A DNA stretch of 64,000 nucleotides from Rhizorhabdus dicambivorans (lineage in GTDB: Bacteria > Pseudomonadota > Alphaproteobacteria > Sphingomonadales > Sphingomonadaceae). The position numbers and the translations under genes are program-made. This document shows positions 34,946 through 43,703 of the stretch, piece by piece (positions within the stretch are counted from its first letter, which is position 1; every line of letters begins with the position of its first letter). The stretch spans positions 3,388,001 through 3,452,000 of the forward strand of contig NZ_CP023449.1 of the NCBI RefSeq assembly GCF_002355275.1, given 5' to 3'. The notes under the pieces were generated by a model that was given only the letters and a program-made list of their open reading frames with translations, ran no database searches and was not told where the DNA came from.

Positions 34946-36448
34946 ATGACCCTGATCCCATCCATCGACCATGTCATTCATGGACGCGCCGGCCAAACGT
35001 CAGCATCGACATCGGAGGTTTTCAATCCCGCGACGGGTGAAGTCACCTCGCATCTCACCCTTGGCACTCCGGACGATGTCGATGCGGCGGTATCCGCCGC
35101 GCAGCAGGCGTTCGACGATTGGTCCGCCACGCCGCCGCACATCCGCGCCAGAGTGCTGTTCCGGTTTCGCGATTTGATCGAGCGGGACTTGGATCGCCTG
35201 GCAAACATCGTGACCGCCGAGCATGGCAAAGTCTTCAGCGATGCAAAGGGCGAGATCGTTCGGGGCCTTGAGGTCGTCGAATTCGCCTGTGGCATTCCGC
35301 AGATGCTCAAGGGCGATTTTAGCGAGAGTGTCGGCAAAGGCATCGACGCCGTGTCCTTCCGGCAGCCGCTGGGAGTTGTCGCGGGCATCACGCCCTTCAA
35401 CTTTCCCGCAATGGTTCCGATGTGGATGTTCCCAGTCGCGCTCGCCTGCGGCAACTGCTTCATTCTGAAGCCCTCGGAACGCGACCCGAGCCTCGCCAAC
35501 GAAATGGCCGCCCTCCTCTCTCAGGCCGGGCTGCCCGATGGCGTGTTTCAGGTCGTGCACGGCGGCAAGGTCGTCGTTGACGCGCTGTTGGACCATCCCG
35601 GCGTAGAGGCTGTCTCTTTCGTCGGTTCTACGCCGATCGCTGAATATGTGTATCGCCGCGGCACGGCTGCCGGCAAGCGTGTCCAGGCGTTGGGCGGCGC
35701 CAAGAATCACATGATCGTGATGCCCGATGCCGATCTCGACAAAGCGGTCGATGCGCTGATGGGTGCGGCTTATGGTTCGGCCGGCGAACGCTGCATGGCG
35801 ATTTCGGTCGCTGTCCCCGTGGGGCAAGCGACAGCCGATGCCCTCGTGGAGCGCCTTGCGCCTAAGGTCGCCAGTCTCAAGATCGGTCCTGGGGTCGATC
35901 CCGAAATGGATATGGGCCCGCTTGTCACCCAGGCGCACGCTGACAAGGTCCGTGGCTATATCGACGCAGGCGCTGCCGAGGGCGCGGACCTCGTGGTCGA
36001 TGGACGCGACATCCATCGGCAAGGCTATGAGGGGGGCTTTTTCCTGGGAGGTACATTGTTCGATCGGGTGACGCCCGACATGAGCATCTACCGCGAGGAA
36101 ATCTTCGGCCCCGTGCTGTCCGTCGTCCGCTCGGAAACGTTCGAAGAGGCGTTGCAGCTCATCAACACCCACGAATTCGGGAACGGTACCGCGATCTTCA
36201 CGCGAGACGGTGATACCGCTCAAGCGTTTCTCAGCAAGGTTCGCGCGGGGATGGTTGGCGTCAATGTTCCCATCCCGGTGCCGATGGCGTTCCATTCCTT
36301 TGGCGGCTGGAAGCGGTCGCTTTTCGGGGATCACCACATCCACGGCCCGGAAGGCGTCCGCTTTTACACGAGGCTCAAGACCGCTACCCTGCGTTGGCCA
36401 AAGGGCATTCGGGACGGCGCGGATTTCGTCATGCCCACGTTGCGGTAA
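34946..36448 (+). CDS. mmsA: CoA-acylating methylmalonate-semialdehyde dehydrogenase
   Basis: 500 residues from ATG 34946. MmsA hallmarks: [47 protein letters not shown] (MmsA-type AKNH instead of ELGGK) and the catalytic Cys in [14 protein letters not shown]. The C terminus has the MmsA-specific [16 protein letters not shown]. It oxidises methylmalonate or malonate semialdehyde to propionyl- or acetyl-CoA plus CO2 with NAD and CoA. Paired with the iron alcohol dehydrogenase, it could handle 3-hydroxy acids. The upstream open frame from 34775 overlaps the dehydrogenase gene and is not real. Confidence 0.93.
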   Translation: MTLIPSIDHVIHGRAGQTSASTSEVFNPATGEVTSHLTLGTPDDVDAAVSAAQQAFDDWSATPPHIRARVLFRFRDLIERDLDRLANIVTAEHGKVFSDAKGEIVRGLEVVEFACGIPQMLKGDFSESVGKGIDAVSFRQPLGVVAGITPFNFPAMVPMWMFPVALACGNCFILKPSERDPSLANEMAALLSQAGLPDGVFQVVHGGKVVVDALLDHPGVEAVSFVGSTPIAEYVYRRGTAAGKRVQALGGAKNHMIVMPDADLDKAVDALMGAAYGSAGERCMAISVAVPVGQATADALVERLAPKVASLKIGPGVDPEMDMGPLVTQAHADKVRGYIDAGAAEGADLVVDGRDIHRQGYEGGFFLGGTLFDRVTPDMSIYREEIFGPVLSVVRSETFEEALQLINTHEFGNGTAIFTRDGDTAQAFLSKVRAGMVGVNVPIPVPMAFHSFGGWKRSLFGDHHIHGPEGVRFYTRLKTATLRWPKGIRDGADFVMPTLR

Positions 36449-36525
36449 TTGTCACGCCCGCGCGGATAACGAAAGTAAGCGACGTTTGCGGGCGCTTTTG
36501 CGTGGTCCAGCGGATAAGGCGGAGG

Positions 36526-36544
36526 GGTGGCCCGGTGGGCCACC
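36526..36544. terminator. GC-rich hairpin after mmsA
   Basis: GGTGGCCC (36526-36533), GGT loop, GGGCCACC (36537-36544): a perfect 8-bp stem 78 bases after the mmsA stop, likely ending the ADH-mmsA transcript. The whole 36449-36788 stretch has no gene; besides this hairpin it holds the dyads at 36610-36634 and the ligM leader. Confidence 0.5.
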
Positions 36545-36609
36545 TCACCAATTGGCAAGGAGATTTTTCCCGAACGTCATGATGGGAGCGATATAAGCCC
36601 TTGCCCATG

Positions 36610-36634
36610 TGGAAACGTTCCCATATTGATATGG
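36610..36634. promoter_or_regulatory. Two abutting dyads upstream of ligM, candidate operator
   Basis: TGGAAACGTTCCCA (36610-36623) is palindromic at 12 of 14 positions. It overlaps CCATAT-TG-ATATGG (36621-36634), a perfect dyad. They lie about 155-180 bp before the ligM start. No regulator gene is adjacent, so control by an unlinked repressor (in Sphingobium SYK-6 the MarR-type DesX acts on O-demethylase genes) is possible. Confidence 0.4.
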
Positions 36635-36788
36635 CAGGGTCGTCGGGTGGTTCGCCGTCTTTCCCGCTGGCCAATGCGCATCGCCGCCTTGCCCAGCGGG
36701 TCAGGGCGCGGCCGCTAGGGTCGGCTTCGTCTTGCCGGAGTGTCGAAAACGCACCGGCCAGATCCAATTTTATATCACGGAGAGAGGT

Positions 36789-38189
36789 ATGGTGCGGTCG
36801 GTTCAGGACATTGTCGATGACAACCCGGACTTGGTGAACTATTTCAAATACCAGACCGGAGGATACGCGAGCGCATCGCTCATCGACATCCTTCGGCCTT
36901 TCATTCCTGCCGAGTTCACGAATTGGCGCGAGGAGCAGCGCGCTTGGCACGAAGCGGCGGTGATGTTCGACCAGTCGCATCACATGTCAGTGACCTACAT
37001 CAAGGGTCCGGATGCCAAGGCGATGCTGAATTATCTGTCGCCGTCCACCTTCTCCAATCTGTCCACCGATCGTGGCAAACAATATTTCGTCGCCAATCCC
37101 GACGGCAAGCATATCGGCGACTGTGTCCTTCATTATTATGGGGATGATGAGGGGTTCGAGCTGATCAGCGGCAATCCGCTGCAAAGCTGGGTGCGGTACC
37201 ATTGCCAGACGGGCGAATATAACGTCGAGGCGAGGCACGATCCAAGCTCACCCTTGGGCAAAGGGCACCGGCGGACGAAGTATCGCTTTCAGCTTGAAGG
37301 CCCCAACGCCCGGCAGATCCTCGATGATGTCTGCGTTGGAGGAATGCCAGAGCTCCAGTTTTTCCGCACCGCGTTCGTCACCATCGCGGGCTGCCGCGTT
37401 CACATCCTGCGGCATGGCATGGCCGGCCATACCGGCGCAGAGATCTCCGGTCCCTGGGACGAGATGGACACCGTTCGTGATGCGATCCTGAAGGCCGGCG
37501 AAAAGCTCGGCCTGCGCCGCGGCGGCACATGGGCTTACTACAGCGCGACCCTGGAGAATGGATGGATCCCGACGCCCTTCCCCGCGATTTACACCAGCGA
37601 CGCAATGAAGGCGTATCGCGAGTGGCTGCCCGCAGCCAGTCTTGAAGGCCAGATGCACGTCGCTGGCAGCTATTATGGCGAGCAGATCGAGGATTATTAT
37701 TGGGACGCCTGGTCGCTTGGCTACGACAAGTTCGTCAAGTTTGATCACGACTTCATCGGGCGCGCGGCGCTGGAGAAGATGAAGCCGCAGCCTCATCGTG
37801 TTAAACGCCTCCTGGTGTGGAACGAAGACGATGTCATGAAGGTGATGGCGTCGCAATTCGGCGATGGGCCAATCTATAAAGCGATCGACATGCCGCTGGC
37901 CTTTTATGGCCTGCCACAGGCCGATGACGTTCGCTCGACCGACGGGCGACATGTCGGCGTGTCGCAATGGTGCGGTTACACGGTCAATGAGCACCGGATG
38001 ATGTCGCTTTGCGGGATCGACGAGGCATCCGCCGCGCCGGGTACCGAAGTCGTTATCACCTGGGGCGAGCGCAACGGCGGCGCGCCCAATCGGCAAACCG
38101 AACGTCATGAGCAGACGACGATCCGCGCGACGGTGGCGCTTACCCCGGCCGATGCCCTGTCGCAGGGCCGGGTCCGCGCGACGCTCTGA
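36789..38189 (+). CDS. ligM: LigM/DesA-family tetrahydrofolate-dependent aryl O-demethylase
   Basis: 466 residues from ATG 36789, directly behind GGAGAGAGG. The GcvT-like fold is indicated by FTNWREEQRAWHEAAVMFDQSHHM near the start, FQLEGPNARQILDDV, LRHGMAGHTGAEISGPW and the LigM/DesA-specific block ATLENGWIPTPFPAIYTSD with MKAYREWLP. FVKFDHDFIGRAALE follows. Known homologues transfer the O-methyl group of vanillate, 3-O-methylgallate or syringate to tetrahydrofolate, giving 5-methyl-THF and a catechol. Length matches LigM (about 470). The genes that follow (metF, purU, folD, folB) all process folate C1 units, strongly supporting the role. Which methoxy-aromatic is used is unknown. Confidence 0.88.
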   Translation: MVRSVQDIVDDNPDLVNYFKYQTGGYASASLIDILRPFIPAEFTNWREEQRAWHEAAVMFDQSHHMSVTYIKGPDAKAMLNYLSPSTFSNLSTDRGKQYFVANPDGKHIGDCVLHYYGDDEGFELISGNPLQSWVRYHCQTGEYNVEARHDPSSPLGKGHRRTKYRFQLEGPNARQILDDVCVGGMPELQFFRTAFVTIAGCRVHILRHGMAGHTGAEISGPWDEMDTVRDAILKAGEKLGLRRGGTWAYYSATLENGWIPTPFPAIYTSDAMKAYREWLPAASLEGQMHVAGSYYGEQIEDYYWDAWSLGYDKFVKFDHDFIGRAALEKMKPQPHRVKRLLVWNEDDVMKVMASQFGDGPIYKAIDMPLAFYGLPQADDVRSTDGRHVGVSQWCGYTVNEHRMMSLCGIDEASAAPGTEVVITWGERNGGAPNRQTERHEQTTIRATVALTPADALSQGRVRATL

Positions 38190-38210
38190 CACAAGCGGGT
38201 GTGACGGTGG

Positions 38211-38241
38211 CCTCGATCGCTTCCCTGGCAAGCGATCGAGG
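38211..38241. terminator. Strong hairpin between ligM and metF
   Basis: Perfect 12-bp arms CCTCGATCGCTT (38211-38222) and AAGCGATCGAGG (38230-38241) with a 7-nt loop, 22 bases after the ligM stop. No U tract. It could be a partial terminator or an mRNA-stabilising 3' end that keeps ligM transcript levels above those of the downstream C1 genes. Confidence 0.55.
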
Positions 38242-38374
38242 TGGGCCGGTGACCCTATGCTTCGGGGTTATTCTCGCCGTGCGCTCGATCGAGAGCTTCG
38301 GGAATGCCTCCGGTGAACTCGCGCTTCGGCCTGCCGTGGCGGCTGCGCGTAGACCATTAGACTAGGAGAAGGCG

Positions 38375-39244
38375 ATGGGCTCGCCCGTTATGGCCATCGA
38401 TTGCGACAGCGTGCCGGATAATCTGGTGCATTGCTTCTCGATTGAGATGACTGGGAAGGATATCGATGCGCTGCAGGCAGCGGCGCCGCTCTTGCCCCCC
38501 GGTACATCCGTCGCGGTGACGTTCCTGCCAGGCGAAAACTACGAGACGCGGATCGCAGCCTGCAAGGCGGTGCGTGACCTCGGTTTCGAGCCGATGCCGC
38601 ATTTCTCAGCCCGTCGCATCCAAGACGAGGCGGAGTTCCACGACTTCCTGCACGCCGTCGTGGCTGAAGCCAAGGTGCGGCGCTGCTTCGTCATCGCCGG
38701 AGACGCCGCTGAGCCGGAAGGCCCGTATGCCGATAGCATGCAGTTGATTGCCAGCGGCGCCTTTGAGGCCGCCGGGATCGACCTGATCGGCGTTGCGGGC
38801 CATCCCGAAGGCCATCCCAACATGACAGCGGGGGAGGCCACCGCCGTCCTGCGGGCCAAGACCGATGAGATCGAAAGACGCGGTATGGCGGCGCTCATCG
38901 TCACGCAATTTACGTTCGACGCTGCGCGCACGCTCGACTGGCTCGCCGAAGTACGCCAGGCCGGCATCGACGTCCCGGTTCTGCTCGGGGTGCCCGGCCC
39001 GGCCGGCATCAAGACGCTTTTGCGTTTCGCCGCGCGGTGCGGCGTCGGCGCGTCCGCATCCGTGCTGAGCAAATATGGCATCTCGATTGGCCATCTGCTC
39101 GGATCGGCCGGCCCCGACCGCTTCGTCGATGCGCTCCGCGCCGGAATTGGCGAACAGCATGGGCATGTCCGCCTGCACTTCTACCCTTTTGGCGGCCTCG
39201 ACAAAACGGCGCGGTGGATCGCTGACTACGCTCGAAAGCACTGA
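38375..39244 (+). CDS. metF: Methylenetetrahydrofolate reductase (MetF family)
   Basis: 289 residues, TIM-barrel FAD enzyme. Visible features: FSIEMTG (the Glu equivalent to the E. coli catalytic Glu28 context), VTFLPGENYETR, GFEPMPHFSAR, CFVIAGDAAEPEGPYADSMQL (family VGGD/AGD loop), GVAGHPEGHPN and LIVTQFTFDA. It interconverts 5-methyl-THF and 5,10-methylene-THF. In this cluster it would run in the oxidative direction on the methyl-THF made by LigM. Preceded by AGGAG. It is distinct from a housekeeping MetF by its short, divergent N terminus and by its neighbours. Confidence 0.9.
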   Translation: MGSPVMAIDCDSVPDNLVHCFSIEMTGKDIDALQAAAPLLPPGTSVAVTFLPGENYETRIAACKAVRDLGFEPMPHFSARRIQDEAEFHDFLHAVVAEAKVRRCFVIAGDAAEPEGPYADSMQLIASGAFEAAGIDLIGVAGHPEGHPNMTAGEATAVLRAKTDEIERRGMAALIVTQFTFDAARTLDWLAEVRQAGIDVPVLLGVPGPAGIKTLLRFAARCGVGASASVLSKYGISIGHLLGSAGPDRFVDALRAGIGEQHGHVRLHFYPFGGLDKTARWIADYARKH

Positions 39245-39277
39245 GGCCCTTACGGCTACGGAATTGGAAACCGCTTC

Positions 39278-40135
39278 ATGAACAATAGCTTCACGCTCCG
39301 CTTGCAATGCGACGATCGCCCCGGGCTGGTCGCGCATGTTGCCGGTTATCTCGCTGCGCACGGGTGCAACATCACCGAGGCGCAGCAATTCGACGACGTC
39401 ACCAACAACCGCTTCTTCATGCGCGTCAAGTTCGTGGCCGGCGGCGATAGCAGTCTGGAGAGCCTCCGCGAAGGCTTCTCGGCAGCGGGCAGCGACATGG
39501 ACCTCGATTGGGAAATTCGCGACGACAGCCAGCGCCAGAAAGTCGTCATCATGGTCAGCAAGTTTGACCATTGCCTGGGTGACCTGCTGTATCGCCATCA
39601 CATCGGCGAGTTGCCGATGGACGTGCTCGGGGTCATCTCGAACCATCCGCGCGAAGCGCTGGCGGTCTCATCGCTCCGTGGCGTCCCGTTCCATCACCTG
39701 CCCATGGCGATCGGCGGCAAGGAAGCGCAGGAGGCCGAGGTGAAGCGGCTCGTGCGCGAGGGCGGTGCGGATCTCGTCATTCTGGCCCGCTATATGCAGA
39801 TTCTGTCAGATGACCTTGCCGGCTTTCTGTCCGGCAGGTGCATCAACATCCATCACTCGTTCCTGCCCGGGTTCAAGGGTGCGAAACCCTACCATCAGGC
39901 CCATGCCCGCGGGGTCAAGATGATTGGCGCGACCGCGCATTATGTGACCGCGGACCTCGACGAGGGGCCGATCATCGCCCAGGATACCGAGGTCGTGAGT
40001 CATGCCGACACGGCCGAGGATATGGTTCGAAAAGGCCGTGACATCGAGCGGCAGGTATTGGCCGGCGCCGTCCTTGCCCATCTGGAGGGCCGGGTCTTCC
40101 TGAATCAGTCGCGCACCGTGGTTTTTCGCTCCTGA
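39278..40135 (+). CDS. purU: Formyltetrahydrofolate deformylase
   Basis: 285 residues. N-terminal ACT domain ([28 protein letters not shown]) and C-terminal formyltransferase-fold domain with catalytic Asn ([10 protein letters not shown]), His ([14 protein letters not shown]) and Asp ([14 protein letters not shown]). It hydrolyses 10-formyl-THF to formate and THF. It lies 33 bases after metF and overlaps folD (TGATG). In SYK-6 the comparable locus uses formate-THF ligase (LigH); here hydrolysis by PurU would release the C1 unit and return THF to LigM. Confidence 0.94.
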   Translation: MNNSFTLRLQCDDRPGLVAHVAGYLAAHGCNITEAQQFDDVTNNRFFMRVKFVAGGDSSLESLREGFSAAGSDMDLDWEIRDDSQRQKVVIMVSKFDHCLGDLLYRHHIGELPMDVLGVISNHPREALAVSSLRGVPFHHLPMAIGGKEAQEAEVKRLVREGGADLVILARYMQILSDDLAGFLSGRCINIHHSFLPGFKGAKPYHQAHARGVKMIGATAHYVTADLDEGPIIAQDTEVVSHADTAEDMVRKGRDIERQVLAGAVLAHLEGRVFLNQSRTVVFRS

Positions 40136-40998
40136 TGGCGGACTTGATCAACGGCCGGGCAATCGCTGCACGGCTCGTCCGCGATGTCTCCGAACAAGTG
40201 GCGGCGATTGTCGCTCAGTCCGGGCTGGCACCGGGCCTGGCCGTGGTCTTGGTCGGTAGTGACGCGGCAAGTGAGGTCTATGTCGCGCGCAAAATCGAAA
40301 CCTGCCGCGCAGTCGGCATACGCTCGATCGAGCGTCGTTTGCCAGCCGATACGTCCCAGGCCGAATTGCTATCGTTGATCGATGAGCTCAACGCCGACCC
40401 GACGGTCCATGGCATCCTCGTGCAGCTGCCGTTGCCAGCGCCGCTCGACTCCAATCTCGTCCTCGATCGCATAAAGCCTGCGAAGGACGTGGACGGCTTC
40501 CACCCCGTCAACGTCGGGAGACTGTCGACCGGGACGGGAGGGCTCGTGCCCTGCACACCGCTCGGCTGCATGATGCTCCTCGACGAAGTGATCGACGACT
40601 ATCGCGGCCTCAACGCTGTGGTGATCGGAAAGTCGAACATCGTCGGCAAGCCGCTGGCGTTGCTGCTGCTGGAACGGGAATGCACCGTCACCGTCACCCA
40701 CATCGAAACACGCGATCTCGCTGACATCGCGCGACGGGCGGATATTGTCGTTGCCGCCGCAGGCGCACCCCGGCTCGTGCGGGGCTATTGGGTCAAGGAA
40801 GGCGCGGTCGTCATCGACGTCGGCATCACGCGCATGACCGCAGCCGATGGCAAAACAAAGCTGGTGGGTGACTGCGCGACTGACGAGCTCGGGCATGCTC
40901 GGGCGATTACGCCGGTTCCAGGCGGAGTTGGCCCGATGACGATTGCCTGTCTGGTCGCCAATACGGTGTGTGCGGCAACGCTGGCAGCGCATGGCTGA
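40135..40998 (+). CDS. folD: Bifunctional methylene-THF dehydrogenase/methenyl-THF cyclohydrolase
   Basis: 287 residues. FolD signatures: [17 protein letters not shown] (YxxxK catalytic motif), [40 protein letters not shown] loop [15 protein letters not shown] and [18 protein letters not shown]. It converts 5,10-methylene-THF to 10-formyl-THF with NADP reduction. Its ATG overlaps the purU stop and it overlaps folB by 8 bases, so the three are a coupled unit. It provides the middle step between MetF and PurU and yields NADPH. Confidence 0.95.
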   Translation: MADLINGRAIAARLVRDVSEQVAAIVAQSGLAPGLAVVLVGSDAASEVYVARKIETCRAVGIRSIERRLPADTSQAELLSLIDELNADPTVHGILVQLPLPAPLDSNLVLDRIKPAKDVDGFHPVNVGRLSTGTGGLVPCTPLGCMMLLDEVIDDYRGLNAVVIGKSNIVGKPLALLLLERECTVTVTHIETRDLADIARRADIVVAAAGAPRLVRGYWVKEGAVVIDVGITRMTAADGKTKLVGDCATDELGHARAITPVPGGVGPMTIACLVANTVCAATLAAHG

Positions 40999-41377
40999 CG
41001 GTCAGACGGATGTCGACCTGGGTCGTAGCTGTACGACCGTTGTGCGTGTACGCGACCTGAAACTGCAGGCGCATATCGGCATCAATTCCGACGAGATTGG
41101 TCGCGTCCAGGACCTCATTATCTCAATCGAGCTTACGCTCATTGCCGGCCACGTCCACGCAATGGACCGGACGATCGACTATCGTGAGGTCGCCGAGGCG
41201 GCGGCAACGCTGGCCCGCAGCCACGTTCCGCTGATCGAGACCTTTGCGCTGCGGCTGGCCGAGCATTGCCTGCGCCACCCGGCCGTGACAGCCGCATCCG
41301 TCTCCGTCGACAAGCCGTCCGCCATCGCGAACGGAATCGCCGGCACCAGCGTACACTTGCGCCGCCCCTGCGGATAA
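40991..41377 (+). CDS. folB: Dihydroneopterin aldolase (FolB family)
   Basis: 128 residues from ATG 40991, overlapping folD. Tunnelling-fold features: [25 protein letters not shown] (start of the fold and the pterin-binding Glu region), [32 protein letters not shown] (pterin-anchoring Glu) and [10 protein letters not shown] with the catalytic Lys. FolB makes 6-hydroxymethyl-dihydropterin for folate synthesis. Its presence at the end of a C1 catabolic operon is unusual and may raise folate supply during methoxy-aromatic growth. A related pterin function cannot be excluded. Confidence 0.82.
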   Translation: MADGQTDVDLGRSCTTVVRVRDLKLQAHIGINSDEIGRVQDLIISIELTLIAGHVHAMDRTIDYREVAEAAATLARSHVPLIETFALRLAEHCLRHPAVTAASVSVDKPSAIANGIAGTSVHLRRPCG

Positions 41378-41544
41378 CATGGTTCAGGGTAGAGCACTTC
41401 CGCTCGATCCAATCAGCATCTGCTGACGCCTTTCCACGCACGCGCAGCACGGCGCTCGTGACCCGAGCATCGTCGTCGCCGCAATGATGATCATCGATAT
41501 TCGCCGCCGTCGCAGCCGCTTCGAGGTAGGTTGATCAGATCCAT

Positions 41545-41575
41545 GCCGCCGCGCAAGAAACGATTGCGCGGCGGC
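41545..41575. terminator. Hairpin 1 between convergent folB and aldehyde dehydrogenase
   Basis: Perfect 12-bp arms GCCGCCGCGCAA (41545-41556) and TTGCGCGGCGGC (41564-41575) with a 7-nt loop. Very stable and situated between converging transcripts; likely a factor-independent terminator, mainly for the folate operon. Confidence 0.65.
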
Positions 41576-41597
41576 AACGCGGCCTGAGCCGTTCCAG

Positions 41598-41626
41598 GGG
41601 TCGCGGACATGCGCCGTCCGCGACCC
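41598..41626. terminator. Hairpin 2 between convergent folB and aldehyde dehydrogenase
   Basis: Perfect 11-bp arms GGGTCGCGGAC (41598-41608) and GTCCGCGACCC (41616-41626) with loop ATGCGCC, 15 bases beyond the stop of the minus-strand aldehyde dehydrogenase. Likely its terminator; tandem with hairpin 1. Confidence 0.65.
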
Positions 41627-41640
41627 GATGCGCGGTTCGC

Positions 41641-43044
41641 TTAGCGAGCGATATTGACGATCTTGGGCTGCGTGAATTCCTCCAGCCCCTCCTCACCCTG
41701 CTGCCGCCCCAATCCTGATTGTTTCGCACCCCCGAAGGCTACGTCAAACGGCAGCTCAAGATGTTTGTTGACCCACACGGTTCCAGTGTCGATCCGCATC
41801 GCCACATCTTCCCCGCGCTGCGGGTCCGACGTCCAGATCGTGCCGCCCAGGCCATATTCCGACCGATTGGCGCGCTCGATCACCTCATCAAGCGACGTGT
41901 AGGACAAGACAGGAATGATGGGGCCGAACTGCTCTTCGGCAACCAGCCGCGCATCATCGGCGATATCGCGCACGACGGTGGGTGCGATGAAGAAGCCGTC
42001 CCGGTCAATCGGCTTTCCGCCGGCGATGACGGTGCCGGATGCGTGCGCATCCTTGAGATAGCCAAGCAGCTTCTCATACTGGATCCGGTTCTGGATGGGG
42101 CCGATCTGCGTGCCCTGCTCCAGCCCGTCGCCAACAACGGCGGTCTCGGCCAGTTCGGCGAGAGCCCCGCAGAGGCGATCGTACATTGCCTCGGGCGCAT
42201 AGATGCGCTTGGCGGCAAGGCAGATCTGGCCCGCATTGGAGGTCGCGGCTCGGAAGACCGCGGGCGCAACAATGTCGAGATCGGCATCGTCGAGGATGAT
42301 TGCGGCATCGTTGCCGCCGAGCTCGAGCGTGAACCGCTTCAGCGTGTCAGCCGCGCCCGCCAGCACCTTGCGACCCGTGGCCGTGGAGCCGGTGAACGCG
42401 ACCATCGCCACGTCAGGGTGCGCGGCAAGTTCCGCGCCCAGGTCGTTCGCGTCTGCGAGCGTCTGAAACACACCGGCCGGCAGGATGTCGGCGGCGATCT
42501 CACCGAGCAGCAGGGTCGTCAGCGGCGTGGTCGGCGCTGGCTTTGCGATCACGACATTGCCGGTGATAAGCGCGGGCCCGAGCTTGACCATGAGCAGGAT
42601 GAGCGGGAAGTTCCACGGCACGATCGCTGCAACCACGCCGAGGGGCGTGCGATGCTCAATGATCTTCTCGCTCGGGGTATCGCGCAGGATCTTGGGTTGG
42701 ACCGATTGGCCGGCAAAATAGCGCAGCGCCGCGATGGTGCCGCCGACTTCGAACTGTGCCTCGGCAATCGGCTTGCCTTGCTCCTGCGTCAGCAACCGAG
42801 CCAGCTCGTCGGCGCGAGGTTCGAGCGCATTGGCGAACGCTTGCAGTCGTTCCGCCCGTGCGGTCTGCGTCATCGCTGCCCATGCGGGAAACGCTCGACG
42901 CGCTGCCGCCACGGCCTGGTGCATCTGCTCGTGATTCGCGCGGGGGGCCGCGGCGAACGTGGCGCCGGTTGCCGGGTTGAGCACGTCGATTGTGTCAGCG
43001 CCCGCGACCAGCGCTCCATCGATCAGCAAGTGATAGTCGGTCAT
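41641..43044 (-). CDS. NAD(P)-dependent aldehyde dehydrogenase
   Basis: 467 residues from ATG 43044 (GGAG nine bases upstream); a TTG at 43065 would add seven. Standard ALDH motifs: TPLGVVAAIVPWNFPLIL, GNVVIAKPAPTTPL, VAFTGSTATGRKVL, catalytic Glu in TLELGGNDAA, nucleophile in SNAGQICLAAKRIY, and EEQFGPIIPVLSY with WVNKHLELPFDVAFGG. The subfamily resembles those acting on aromatic or medium-chain aldehydes. The promoter has the TGACA-N13-TGTCA element shared with the TetR/TBDR and propeller-dehydrogenase loci, suggesting it oxidises an aldehyde produced there. Confidence 0.93.
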   Translation of the reverse strand: MTDYHLLIDGALVAGADTIDVLNPATGATFAAAPRANHEQMHQAVAAARRAFPAWAAMTQTARAERLQAFANALEPRADELARLLTQEQGKPIAEAQFEVGGTIAALRYFAGQSVQPKILRDTPSEKIIEHRTPLGVVAAIVPWNFPLILLMVKLGPALITGNVVIAKPAPTTPLTTLLLGEIAADILPAGVFQTLADANDLGAELAAHPDVAMVAFTGSTATGRKVLAGAADTLKRFTLELGGNDAAIILDDADLDIVAPAVFRAATSNAGQICLAAKRIYAPEAMYDRLCGALAELAETAVVGDGLEQGTQIGPIQNRIQYEKLLGYLKDAHASGTVIAGGKPIDRDGFFIAPTVVRDIADDARLVAEEQFGPIIPVLSYTSLDEVIERANRSEYGLGGTIWTSDPQRGEDVAMRIDTGTVWVNKHLELPFDVAFGGAKQSGLGRQQGEEGLEEFTQPKIVNIAR

Positions 43045-43073
43045 AACGGGAGTCTCCACGATCAAGCAACGTC

Positions 43074-43103
43074 TGACATTTTGTCGTTATATGTCACAAC
43101 GTC
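43074..43103. promoter_or_regulatory. Candidate TetR operator upstream of the aldehyde dehydrogenase
   Basis: TGACA (43074-43078), 13 nt, TGTCA (43092-43096), overlapping TATATGTCACAACGTC (43088-43103). The same TGACA-N13-TGTCA spacing occurs at 53486-53508, and the identical 16-mer at 54234-54249. It lies 30-60 bp before the start, where a repressor would block transcription. Confidence 0.55.
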
Positions 43104-43703
43104 AAGGGTCTCGACCGATTTGCGTCCTCGCCTCCCCAATTGTGCGATAGGTCAAGCCAAGGCCGCCTGCCTACCACCCCTGATCAACCATAAGCCTGCA
43201 GGCGTGCGGAAAAGCCGGAATTGCCCCTTGCGTGTTGCGCCGTCTTGCCAATTGTCCAACGCGGCGGGAACGCGATCGGTAATGCGCTGCGAGAGACGCC
43301 TGATGCTTTTCGTGTCACGCGAGATCGCCGGGCGAGCTGCGCGACGCACCTTGCCGTGGCATTGGACGCGTTTCGATCCACAGCAAAGTGCGTAGCGTTC
43401 GCCACCGCCGCGAAGCTGGCCGCGCCCCTGGCTGGTCCTTGGTCGCGGCGCGCTCGAGAATCAGCGAACTCGGCTATCGACCGTTCGAGGTCGAGGCGCC
43501 GCACCCGTTTTCCAGCCGGCTAGCCCCGCTTCGACCGAAGCTCGAGGCTGGTGACGTTCAGCTGTGCGGTTGTCGGTTGGGCGCCGCCTTCGGTGACGCC
43601 GCCACCGCGATCTCCCTCCTGTGCTTGCGGTTGCAGTATGACGGGCACGGCACAGGCTGCCGCCTGAGCGAACCGGAACCATCAATCGTAAGGCACCTCT
43701 CGC
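43104..43703. other. Gene-free stretch
   Basis: No gene is recognised. A minus-strand frame of 106 codons (43184-43504) and overlapping plus frames are open but have arginine/alanine-rich compositions typical of chance frames in GC-rich DNA. Immediately after the amidohydrolase stop, a minus frame reads FAQAAACAVPVILQPQAQEG, which looks like a signal-peptide end but has no start codon; it may be a receptor remnant. Confidence 0.35.

Noticed and set aside
35000-36343. 447-codon minus-strand frame opposite mmsA
   Set aside because: Exactly antisense to a full-length MmsA with all motifs; its translation is Arg/His/Asp-rich without any family motif. A GC-rich shadow.
37248-38231. 327-codon minus-strand frame opposite ligM
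   Set aside because: LigM on the plus strand is clearly the coding frame; this one has no recognisable fold or ribosome site.
38606-39646. 346-codon minus-strand frame across metF and purU
   Set aside because: It spans two real genes on the other strand and lacks family motifs.
41719-43395. 558-codon plus-strand frame opposite the aldehyde dehydrogenase
   Set aside because: It mirrors the aldehyde dehydrogenase gene and ends in non-coding DNA; no motif is seen.
43184-43504. 106-codon minus frame as a hypothetical gene
   Set aside because: Composition typical of chance frames in GC-rich DNA, no ribosome site, and no family likeness.
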